This document shows, in pieces, positions 48,653-58,550 of a stretch of DNA of 64,000 nt; the first letter of the stretch is position 1, and the number at the start of each line of letters is the position of its first letter. The position numbers were made by a program, and so were the translations under genes. The notes under the pieces are model-generated. The model was not told where the DNA came from, did not search any database, and worked only from the letters and a program-made list of their open reading frames with translations. The DNA is from Manihot esculenta (Eukaryota; Streptophyta; Magnoliopsida; Malpighiales; Euphorbiaceae), in NCBI RefSeq assembly GCF_001659605.2, contig NC_035174.2:3102389-3166388 (forward strand), read 5' to 3'.

Positions 48653-50353
48653 GTATAAAACCTCAACTCTGCAAGGAATGAACAGGAATTGGGGGCTTTA
48701 TCTGCCTTTCTTATACAATGCAAAAATCTGTAAAGCACACAAGTGGAATATTTCAGAGGAGATACAGTTAAAAAAATGGAAAAAAAAAAAAAAAAAAAAG
48801 CTTCAGATTCCGGAAATTAATATATCATAGATTGTGCTAAATTAAATAAGCAATTTGTATCTTACAAGCAAGTTTAAAACAATAAAAGAAATCAAGCGGT
48901 ATTAAGCCTTAACATCATCGTTTATATTAGATGTAAGATTTTAATCTCTAACTTTTTTTTTTTGGAAAAAAAAGCCGCAATTTCTCCGTTAACAGCAAAG
49001 CTTTCAACGGATTCAGATATCACTGAGATCATCTTGAAAGTCACGTCAAATTTGATTCGGTTAAAATAAGTATTAATAAACAGAAAAAAATTCTCACAAT
49101 TCCCAAGGAGAAACATTAAGGTTTACTTTTATTACACACAAATCGGATTAACAAAAAAAACTGCTAGATTTATAAGAGAATGAATTCAGAAAAGTACACA
49201 ATCCATAAACACCAGAAGCAGAGATCATTGACAATCGAACAGAAGATACTTCACCAATAAATAAACCAGAAAAGGAAATCGTTAAAAACCTGAAACATTC
49301 ACTGCAGAGCAGTTTCGTTTAAAAAAAAAACAAATTCATATTTAAGGGGAAAAAATTCAACAATCAAAGACAAACCCAAGAATTTTTCGGTCGGAATTTG
49401 ACTTTTAAGACATCCCTATTTATATCCCAGAAAAACTCAATAAAGAAAATCAAAATGCCAATAGAAGAGATCAAAAGAAACAAATAAACTAAACAAACGT
49501 AATTGTCAATCACACATGAATACAAGTTAAAACAGACATATATACTGAAGTAATATATGTACCTCTTGGTCTGCGATAGATGAGCTCGCTTTCAGTTGAT
49601 GTTGTCACTTTCTCTCTATTTAAAAAGCAATCACTTTCTCTCTCGTTTCACTCTTCCTAAAGAAACTCGAGCTCCTCTTTCTCTCTGGTTTTTCATTTGC
49701 TTAACGAACAGAAACGCTGCATACTTGTAGTGACAACGGCTGGATTCTTAAGCTAAACGTTAATAATAAATTATTGGTGGGAAATACCGGTTTTATCCAT
49801 GGTCAACATTTAGATTAACCTGATTAAAATGACGCAAATGCCCTCGGTAACCTCGACAAGTAGGTGTAGACGAACGTGCTTGCTTCTCCCTGCATGTTTT
49901 GTTGCATTCGCCCACTGTTAGTTGACATGAATAGCATATTTTATTGTCAGTTTATTTAATTTCACTTAATTTTTACACAAATATTTTCAAAAATAGTTGA
50001 ATGATTTTGTTATAAGCAAGGTTAGAAAAATCAAATATCGTTAGAAATAGGACGGAGAGTATCATTGGTAAAATATTGCAGAAAATTTTAGTTTATTTCT
50101 AAATTTGTGTTGCACACCGTATATGTTTGATAATTTTCCTTTTAGACGCCCCGCCCGAGCTCACTGCCCACTGGCAAATACTGGTGAGAATTAGATTTAT
50201 TGTTGCGGCGGGAGCTTGATTTGAACGCCGATGGGATTCGATCCATCAATTTCATTTGGGGAACTCCGTCGCTAAAACCCACTGGCTGTTAGTTCGAGGC
50301 CCATGGTCGAAGAAGGCGGCATCTCAACCTTAAAAGGGGTATTCTCGTAATTC

Positions 50354-50403
50354 CACGTGGTGTATCCATTTATATTTAATTATTGAAGGGCATTCGCATA
50401 TTC
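50354..50403. promoter_or_regulatory. G-box and P1BS-like site upstream of the MFS transporter
   Basis: CACGTG at 50,354-50,359 and GCATATTC at 50,396-50,403. The latter fits GNATATNC, the binding site of PHR1-type phosphate-starvation factors. It lies about 0.75 kb upstream of the likely transcription start. A single octamer can occur by chance. Confidence 0.35.
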
Positions 50404-50544
50404 GAATATCTGAAAAGAATAATACTTTACGTACAGCGTACATACACCTGCGGAAAAAATATATTATGTACTCTTTTCCTTGCCTACTATTGGCTAATGT
50501 ACCAGTTTCCACAACAAACGCATAAACTCACTCTTGGCTGTGAA

Positions 50545-50990
50545 AACATCGATGGAATTTAATTAATTTAAAATTTTAATTTAATTTTTTATTTAATTTA
50601 ATTCATTTCAATTTTTAATTTTAAAATTTTTAATTATTTTAGTTTGATTCAATTTTGATTAAAAAAATATTAAAAAAATTAAATTGAATTGATTAATGAT
50701 AATAATATATTATTTTTAATAATGGAGAGAAATTAAATTATATTAAAATTAAAATATTTTAATTCAATTTTAAAATATTAAAAATAAAATGAAAAAAATG
50801 TAAAAAAATTTATTAAAAATCAAAATTAATTAAATTAAATTGAATTGAACTGAATCAGATTGATTCGGTTCGATTTAGTTTCTGATCAAAATAGATTCGA
50901 TTCAATTTTTATTAATATTAAAATTTTAATTTTCAGTTTATTTAATTTGGTTCGATATTAAATCGAACCAACCGAATGCTCATCTACTGG
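50545..50990 (+). mobile_element. AT-rich short repeat, copy B (MITE-like)
   Basis: About 440 bases, non-coding, strongly similar along its length to 54,995-55,435 in the same orientation. Shared landmarks in order are taataatggagagaaattaaatta, aaaatattaaaaataaa, gaatcagattgattcggttcg and tttctgatcaaaatagattcg. It ends in an ggttcgatattaaatcgaacc palindrome and gctcatcta. Confidence 0.7.
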
Positions 50991-53253
50991 CTCACAATAA
51001 AGAAAATCATATAGTTAAAATAATTTAAATTACTGTAATATTTTATTTATACATTTATTATTTACACGAAATGGGTTAAACAGATAATTACTTTGCAATA
51101 ATTTGATAGAAATCTCTCTGAGCCTAGTGACAAGTACGTGAAATTGAGTTTTGAATGGATGGAAAATAAGAATATAAAGGAGAAAAATAATTTGAATTTC
51201 ATTTTTTCTCTAAAAAAAAAGAACCTTAGGTCATTATGATTATACATATAGTTTCATATAAGATAATAACAAATATAAATAATTAAATGCCTAGTAAAAT
51301 AATGATTAATCAGTAAATTTTAAGTAATTTTAATAATTATATAAAAAATTTTATTAATTTGTGATTTTAGTTTGATAATATATGTTATCCTTTGTGATAG
51401 ATTAGACACAGATGGGTTGGCTCTGTGGAGAATGGTTGCGTTGTCTGTTTTAGAAAAAGGAAGGAGGAAAGCACGTGGAAATTTCACTTTCTGGCTTGTT
51501 GCAATCGTGAATCGCGCTTGTTTGATTGATTTAATTATCGACGGATGAAGATGAAGATATTCATATAGCCTCCTTAATTCTTTTTTGTATTTTTTTAAAT
51601 GACACTTTTTTTTATCTATTTAGGAGGTAGCTTACTTCGCTAATTGTGCATTCAATCTAAAAAGCGTGCTGTTTTTCTTTTTTCATGATCTCCTTCAGCA
51701 ATATGACTGTTAGGTTTTTGATATCCGCTCTAAAATGAGTCTTGAAAAAAAAAAATTTTAAACTCATTAGAATTCACGAATTAGACCAATTCATTAATAT
51801 ATTTTTTAATTTGTAATTAATTTATATCGAGCTGACCGAAAGTTTAAATTTGTCAAAAATAACTTAACTTATTTAATGTAATGGAGAGTAGAAAAGCATA
51901 TCAGTTATATCGCGACTCTATCAACACACGCCGAAATAAAATTAAATGGCCATCTAGGGAGAATGGACAAATAGGTATACTACGATTCTAGGTAACAGAG
52001 ACGGGTAGCACTGTTATAGAATGACAATTATGCGTCACTCGAGGATAAGAGAAAAATAAATAAAAGAGTGATACGTGATCCTCCAAACTAAATTTTTTCA
52101 TACACGGAAATTCTATTCTCTCTAAATCTCAAAACATCAAATAGTAAAAAAAAATATTTTAAATAAACCCTTATCTTTAGAAATAAAAATTTTATAATTT
52201 AAAATAAAAATCAATTTTTTTAGTCAAAGATAATTGAATTGAATTATTATAAATTTTTTTATTCAAAAACAAATGCATAATTGATTGAACAATTAAGTAA
52301 ATATTTACGAATTTTTAAAAAATATTATGTATTTTTAAATATTTAGGTTACTCAAAAAAGAATTTATAAATATAAAATATTATTGTTATTAACTTAAAAT
52401 TAAGTAATTTTTAAAAGAAAATTATTTCATTTTCTAAAAGAGCTAGCAAGTCATTGTATGAATTTGAATATGCAATTAAAATTACAAAAATTTTATTCAT
52501 AAATTCATTAATCTTTATTTATTTATAATCTTATGAACAAATAATGTAATTATTTTATACACAGATTATTAATATTCATTCATTTTTTTAACAATATAAT
52601 AATATCAAAATATTTTCCCTATGCACCTTATTTTCACGAAACAAGTAGAACATTAGGGAATTAAATTATTTTTCAAATAATTTGGGAATGATGCTTAGAG
52701 TAAGTACTAAAAAAATATACGTAGTAATAATAGAACATATCATATAAATAAATAATTTAAAATACTTGTGGGAAAGTGTAAGCATGTTCTCAATTATCAA
52801 TTATCAAACTTATGAGCTCATATCATCTTTAATTCATTTATCAAACTTACTAATATCTAAATTATTCACTAAAATGATATCATTATACGTAGGTTTAATA
52901 TTTATTTTTAAAAGTGTTATTATTTTAATAAATATTTTATTTTTCAATAAAAAATTTTTACCTATCGCACCTCAATAATTCAACCATGCGCCATGGCACC
53001 GGCTACTGAAAAACTCTCCTTATGATATCTAAAGCTGTATATACTTCAACAATTAATAATTGCTATAAATATTTTCTATTATATCTTAAGATTACTAATT
53101 TTATAAAACATTTAAATATATTTATTAAAGTCCACACGTAAAATTAAATTAAATTAAATTTAAATACTATCTAATTAATTATATATCAAAATTAATTTAA
53201 TAAAATTTTATTAAATTAAATGTCGAATTAGTAGATTAATATACTATTTTTTA

Positions 53254-53731
53254 TGATGTATGAGATTCTTGTATGGACTTGGTGTGTCATTTTATAGGTT
53301 TGGTTTTCGTTTTTCTCTCGTTTTTTTTATTTTCTTTTTATTTTATCTTTTAGTAATGTGTAACTATCGTTTTATACTCATACCTTTTACCATATTCACG
53401 TTAGCAATACGTACGAATATATTATATCATTTTTTCTCTTCGAACAACCATTTAAATCTATCCACGCCACTTGTATACGATCTCGGGTATCAAGACGTTT
53501 CTCTTCCATGAAGGATAACTAGTATTCAGGATTAGGATTTTATGGGTAGATTCGCGTTTAGTCCGGTTTGCCTGGACATCCCTAAACCTACAGGGAGTTT
53601 GGAGCCACGTATTGGACTCTCCTCGAGTTTAGACCTGGTCTTTCTAGTTTGGACTTCATCAAACCAGGACGTCTGGAGCCTAATACTCTATTTTCAAGAC
53701 CGGCTTTTGACCACCATATCGTTAACATACA
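53254..53731 (-). repeat. 3' LTR of the gypsy-type element
   Basis: It begins tgatgtatgagattc (compare tgatatcagaaattc at the other LTR) and ends gttaacataca, with the polypurine tract immediately outside on the right. Its right third differs from the other LTR, which seems to have lost about 40 bases. Confidence 0.65.
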
Positions 53732-53799
53732 CCCCCACACTTCTCCCTATCTAATTTTTAAATATTTTATTCATCAAACGTTAGTATATAACCCCTATG

Positions 53800-54560
53800 T
53801 TTTTCTTGTGATATTGGCAGCATTTGTCCGAGTCTCTTTTATTTGCATAAGCTCTCATGGGCTTGGGCAATTGTACAAACTCCTTATCCTAGACTACTAC
53901 GAGCACCTCAACTCTGAATACATTCAATGGTGTGACTTTGGCAGGAACTCGAGGCTGGTAAGGTCTTTGTTCTTTTCTTTCCTATCGGTGTTTGTTTAGT
54001 GCCTCCAAGTCCCGGTCCTGTCTTCTCTCCTACCTCTCTTGCCTTCTGTCATCCCTAGCTCTTCCCCTTTCATGAACTGGCTAGTTGTTAAGGTGTCATC
54101 CTGCTTATGTACTTTTCAGCTCTCTTCATTAACTCTGACAAAGTGGTAGGGGGCTTTCTGCACAATGATCCTAAGAATTTTAGAAAGGTCGTGCCTTTCT
54201 GCATGGCTTCTACTGCTCTTCCCTCATCTAATTTGGGTATTTATAAAGTTTCTAAGTTGGAGCTAGCAACATATTCTCTCAGAGATTCATTTCTCATTTA
54301 TCTAATGGTGTCTAGATAGTTCGTCTTTCTTTTCACAATGACTCCAATGATGAATCTGCTGATAAATATGTTGAACTACGCTCGAGCCGGTCCTATTAGG
54401 GTAGTTGAAAAGATCTTATACCTTAAGGCATCAGACTGAGTCTACAACTCTATAAATGTCTTATAGTTCAACACATACTCTCAAGGGTTTTTTGTCCCGT
54501 CATAGGCTGCCAAGGTTGGCATCATGAACTTCTTCGGTATTGTCTCCTGCTGAATTCATT
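53800..54560 (-). pseudogene. Degenerate gypsy gag fragment
   Basis: Conceptual minus-strand reading gives typical gag pieces in the right order, across stops and frameshifts: a core with LAAYDGTKNP, then YKIFSTTLIGPARA, MRNESLREYVASSNLETL, LDEGRAVEAMQKGTT, and at the end FVQLPKPMRAYANKRDSDKCC, the segment that precedes the zinc knuckle. These are hallmarks of plant Ty3/gypsy (Tat-like) gag. Several in-frame stops show it is dead. Confidence 0.7.
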
Positions 54561-54994
54561 TTAGAAACAGTGATGAAGTCAGCAATAGGGGACTATTGTT
54601 GTCTCAAGCCTCTAACTCCATCAACAATTACTCTCTCAATCTTTCTAGCTTCTGATCTACGTCAGTATCTTCCCTTCTAGGCCTCTTTTTTAGGCAGTAA
54701 CTTCTTTCTAACTCTTCACTTCCTGACCTCTCTGTAGACTCCGATGAGTAGCTCCGTCATTTTCAATGAGCTCTCTTGCTACCTTGCCCCTTACCCGGAC
54801 TGTTGGCTCGTTTCTCCAAATTGCCTTCCCATCTCCTTCTTTTGTCCTCCCATCTCCTTCTTTTGTCCTCCCACTGCTTTGTTAGTGGATTTGGTAGTTC
54901 AATGTGGGTTGGGGCTCATTAAGGTTGAGCCCTTTTGCTATGGGTGGTTTATTAAATGAGGTACTGAGCCCTCTTTGCTGTAACACCTGACTTT

Positions 54995-55435
54995 AGGAGC
55001 GAGCAGTATTCGATTAAAATCGAAAAAATCGATCGAACCGAATTAATTTGAAAATTTGATTTGACTTTTTATTCATTTCGATTCAGTTTATAATTTTAAA
55101 AATTTTGGCAATTTCAGTTCGGTTCGGTATTGATAAAAAAAATCAAAAAAATCGAACCGAACCGATTTAGTGATAATTGTATATTATTTTCAATAATATA
55201 GAGAGATTAGATTATATTAAGATTAAAATATTCTAATTAAATTTTAAAATACTAAAAATAAAGTGTAAAGAATAAAAAATTATTAAAAATTTAAATCGAC
55301 CAAATCGAACCGAAACGAATCAGATCGATTTAATTCAATTCAATTTCTGACCAAAATCTATTCGGTTTGATTTTTATAAATACTAAAATTTTAATTTTCA
55401 ATTTATTCGGTTCAGTTCACCCCTACCTGGCTTAG
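54995..55435 (+). mobile_element. AT-rich short repeat, copy C, nested in the LTR element
   Basis: About 440 bases, with imperfect inverted ends: taggagcgagcagtattcg on the left, and the complement of the right end, taggggtgaactgaaccg. It is full of ccgaaccga/ttcggttcgg motifs. It matches copy B over most of its length. A TA dinucleotide flanks both sides and could be the target duplication. It lies inside the retroelement, so it inserted later. Confidence 0.7.
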
Positions 55436-55691
55436 CCAGTGGATAGTATTTTGTAACTGGAGAACCATATTTTATAGTTTTTTGTCAGATAAGGAGATTT
55501 GGGGTGTGCTTCCGGTTGAGCTAGGTGGGAGTTTAGCAATACGGGTAGCTAGTATACTAATGCTATTGGACTAGAGAATGAGAACAGCGGACCTTCCTTA
55601 TTCGAGTTCAAGTCGTTTGAGGTGATTCTTGTATGGTTTTCACCGTGGTTGGCTCTATGGATCTTAGTGAGTGAATAGAAATGAGAACTTC

Positions 55692-55879
55692 AGTGATGAT
55701 AAGGTCTCTTTCGTTCTCACAGATGGTGCCAATTGATATAAAAAATTCAAGAATAAGTCTAGATTCAAAGTATCTTTTTATAAGCGGTGATGATAAGGTC
55801 TCTTTCGTTCTCACAGATGACGCCAATTGATATCAGAAATTCAAGAATAAGTCTAGATTCAGAGTATCTTTTTATAAGC
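55692..55879. repeat. 94-bp tandem duplication across the LTR/internal junction
   Basis: The unit with gatgataaggtctctttcg and ttctcacagatg occurs at about 55,692-55,785 and 55,786-55,879. It contains the end of the 5' LTR plus the first bases of the internal region, so two candidate LTR borders exist (55,734 and 55,828). Confidence 0.8.
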
Positions 55880-56262
55880 TTGATTTTCATTTTTCTATAT
55901 TCTCTTTCTATTTTATCTTTTAATGACGTGTAATCGCTGTCCTATACTCGTACCCCTTTCATACATTCAAGCTGGCAGTAGTACGAATATACTGTATCCT
56001 TTTTTCTCGTCAGGCGGCCATTTAAATCCATTTGCGCCACCTGAATACGATCCTGCATATCACGAGGTCTGCTCTTTCATGAAAAATAGTTGGTATTCAG
56101 GATTAGGATCCAACAGGTGGATTTGTGTCGAATTCAATTTATCTAGACAAATCCTGAATCCATAGGATTTAGACCTGTATGTTGGACCCTCCTAAAGTTT
56201 AAACCCGATTTTTTTATTTTAAACTCCATTAGATCCGGATATCTGCAGCCCGGCAATCATCA
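55828..56262 (-). repeat. 5' LTR of the gypsy-type element
   Basis: Partner of 53,254-53,731. The left border could instead be 55,734 because of the 94-bp duplication. The right border is set by the trailing ca and the candidate target duplication cttta. Confidence 0.55.
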
Positions 56263-57580
56263 CTTTATATATTTTACCATTCATTTAGAATAAAATATTT
56301 CATAAAATTTAAATTAAATTTATTTTTGTATACTAAATTTTTTTATTAATAATGTAAAAATTTATTTTTTCTAAAAATAAAATTATATATAATTACATAA
56401 AAAAATATTTAAAATTTTTTAAAAATAAATAGCATCAAACGAAGAGTTAATTGCTGCGGAGGAAAACCGCATAAGAAAAACTGAGGATAACATATAATGA
56501 AACAATAATAATAAAACAAGATGTGGGAGTGTGAATCAAGCAATTTCAGTTATTTAACTTGATTATCGAGTGCTTAATTTTGTTTAGAGCGGTCAGTAAA
56601 GCATAGTGAATTTTTATATTTTTAAATTAGTCACGCTATGATCACGGGACGACTAGCTGGTCCAACCATTCGTATTATCATGAACATCCAATTTAAATAT
56701 TAAGTACTAATTAATCCCTCACCGCTCTCCAATTAAATTTTTTTAAAAAACAAGTTCATATTTTTCTAGTTTCATTGAGTTGTCTTTGGTCGACGGTGAT
56801 CGCACCATCTCTATTTTTGTTGTGCGGTAATTTGTTTGTGTGGTTGATCTCTTTTTCGTATTTTTTTTTAAATTTAAATATTTAAATCAGAACATACAGA
56901 AAAATTATCTTCAAGAAGCTATATATTTCGAAATCTTAAAACCCTAATTTTCTTTTAAAGAGAAGAACCTACATGTGTCTAGTGAAATATCTTAAGGAAT
57001 CACCAACACGTCCCGCGATTAATGTGTTTTTATACTAGTGTTACCGTTAATTTTTTCTTACCATATTTGAAATTTAATTTTTTTCAATGTAAAATCTAGA
57101 GATCTGATCAGGTCCTACGATTTTTTGAAGCGGGTTAAACGTTTTTGTTTGTGGACTTGTCGTAGCTTCGAGAGGTCACTTTTTTTAATATTAACTTTAC
57201 TCTATAATACATGCTCCCTTCAAATAAAATAGTATATCCTCAACCTGAATGAGGTTTCCTCACAATCATCATCACCAGTGTCAGATATCAGAATGGATCA
57301 TCTTCCATAATCAACATTTATAATTAAATAATTATAGATACACCAGGACCCGATTGAATAACGCTCACCATATTAGGATTAATAATGTCAAACACTCACA
57401 TGAATGCCGCCTTCTCGAAGGCGAGTAGGTGACGAAATATTTTGCCAAGAATTTGATCAAATCGAAGCAGCCAATACTTCAGCATCTATTTCGAGTATTT
57501 TCAGTAGTTCTGATATCAATTTGAAAACAAAATTCCATGTGGCTACAACTTGATTCTCTAGTTTTAATTAGAGATCTGTC
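56263..57580. other. AT-rich intergenic DNA
   Basis: No supported gene. The last 100-200 bases probably are the 3' UTR of the minus-strand small heat-shock protein gene. Confidence 0.4.
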
Positions 57581-58399
57581 CTACTCAACCTTGACATGAA
57601 ATACATCAGCTCTTTCATCCTCCTTCGCCTTGGGCACAACCACCTTCAGCACACCATTCTTCATCTCAGCTTTAATCTGATCAGTCCTATAGACTTTCTC
57701 TGGCAGATCTATCCTACCCGTGTACTTCCTGCCGCTCTCTTCCACATCCGATTCCTTGGCTTCCTCACCTTTGATAACCAGAGTGTTCTGTTCCACAGAG
57801 ACCTTAACATCCTCCTTGTCGAGTCCAGGCATGTCAATGAGGAGTTTCAGAGCGTCATCTGTCTCACGGACATCCCAGCCTCGGCGTACTCCGGCTCCAA
57901 TGCCTCTGGAGGCAGAGAGGAAAGGATTGTTCATGAATTTGTCCATGGTGTTCAGTAACTGGTTAAGGCTCCGGCTTGGCCAGAATGGGTCCACCACATC
58001 TGCATACAAGGAAACAAACGTGAGTAAGAATTTGTTTTTATTCCCAGGTTTGGTCTCCTATAAAAAGACTCCTAATACAAGCTGAGAAATCAGGAACATC
58101 ATTCTATTACTTCACTGTTAGTTTGGAGTGAAAGCCAAGAGAAAACTAAATAAGAAGATAAACAACTCGGAAAGCTATGAGAAGATGATACCTGAGAAGA
58201 AATCGTCTCTAGAGCGCGGGAGGTTGCGTCCATAGCGGCTATCGACTTCAACGCCACGCTCGTCTTCATCGTCGTCGAACTGGCGGGCCACGTTGGTGTT
58301 GAAGAGTCGAGAAGCTGATGCTGTTGGGCGGATATAGCGAATAGAGGGAGGGATAAGGTTTGAAGAAACAATCCTCTTCAGAGCGATTGAGGACGCCAT
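57581..58399 (-). CDS. Mitochondrial small heat-shock protein (HSP20 family)
   Basis: Two exons in transcription order: 58399-58192 and 57999-57581; phase 1 junction; 208 residues, the size of plant HSP22-24 of mitochondria. It is an ATP-independent chaperone that holds unfolding proteins in the matrix. The N-terminus (MASSIALKRIVSSNLIPPS, then RYIRPTASASRLFNTN) is rich in Arg and Ser and poor in acids, as in a mitochondrial transit peptide. A linker (DDDEDERG, then RDDFFSDVVDPFWPSRSL) is followed by the alpha-crystallin domain: GWDVRETDDALKLLIDMPGL, VSVEQNTLVIKGE and the C-terminal signature MKNGVLKVVVPK. The intron at the transit-peptide/mature border is typical of organellar sHSP genes. 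The start is fixed by the transit peptide. A chloroplast location is less likely because the Met-rich motif of HSP21 is absent. Confidence 0.96.
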
Positions 58400-58482
58400 T
58401 GCTTGGAAACTATAAAAATGGAGATTTGACCTACTGTTTGAGACGGTGAATTCTGTCGACAAGCAGAAGGGAAGATGAGAGC

Positions 58483-58491
58483 TTTTTTATA
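58483..58491 (-). promoter_or_regulatory. TATA box of the small HSP gene
   Basis: The minus strand reads TATAAAAAAG, 84-92 bases upstream of the start codon and about 45 bases downstream of the heat-shock element. Confidence 0.65.
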
Positions 58492-58537
58492 TTGGACATG
58501 GGAGGGGTGCTAGAGTATTCTATGGATCGGGAAGAAA

Positions 58538-58550
58538 GAAGTTTCTAGAA
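58538..58550 (-). promoter_or_regulatory. Heat-shock element
   Basis: GAAGTTTCTAGAA is a perfect three-unit HSE (GAAnnTTCnnGAA). It lies next to a further GAA/AGAA run (58,531-58,540), just upstream of the TATA box. This is a strong site for heat-shock factors. Confidence 0.85.

Larger units (their letters stand above)
48653..53253. other. MFS-gene leader, promoter and intergenic DNA
   Basis: The leader of the transporter gene extends to about 49,640, most likely with a leader intron. Further right lie a G-box (50,354) and a P1BS-like site (50,396), a GC-richer patch at 50,150-50,330 with no recognised gene, the AT-rich repeat copy B (50,545-50,990), and then 2 kb of AT-rich DNA. Confidence 0.4.
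53254..56262 (-). mobile_element. Decayed gag-only Ty3/gypsy LTR element
   Basis: Two related sequences, 53,254-53,731 and about 55,828-56,262, start with tgat and end in ca. They share long stretches such as aggattaggat and gccatttaaatc. I read them as LTRs. Next to the right LTR, minus-strand sequence reads TTGGCACCATCTGTGAGAACG, the classic start of a gypsy internal region. Next to the left LTR lies a purine run (AGAAGTGTGGGGG on the minus strand), a polypurine tract. Between them only a gag relic is present; protease, reverse transcriptase and integrase are missing. Possible target duplications tttta and cttta flank it (4 of 5). The size, about 3 kb including a nested repeat, suggests a non-autonomous or internally deleted element. 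Confidence 0.72.

Noticed and set aside
50215..50320. tRNA-like T-loop (gttcgaggcc / gattcgatcc)
   Set aside because: No A-box, no acceptor stem and no cloverleaf could be drawn on either strand.
57596..58085. Two 120-codon open frames on the plus strand opposite the small HSP gene
   Set aside because: They are antisense shadows of the highly conserved HSP20 coding exon and include its intron.
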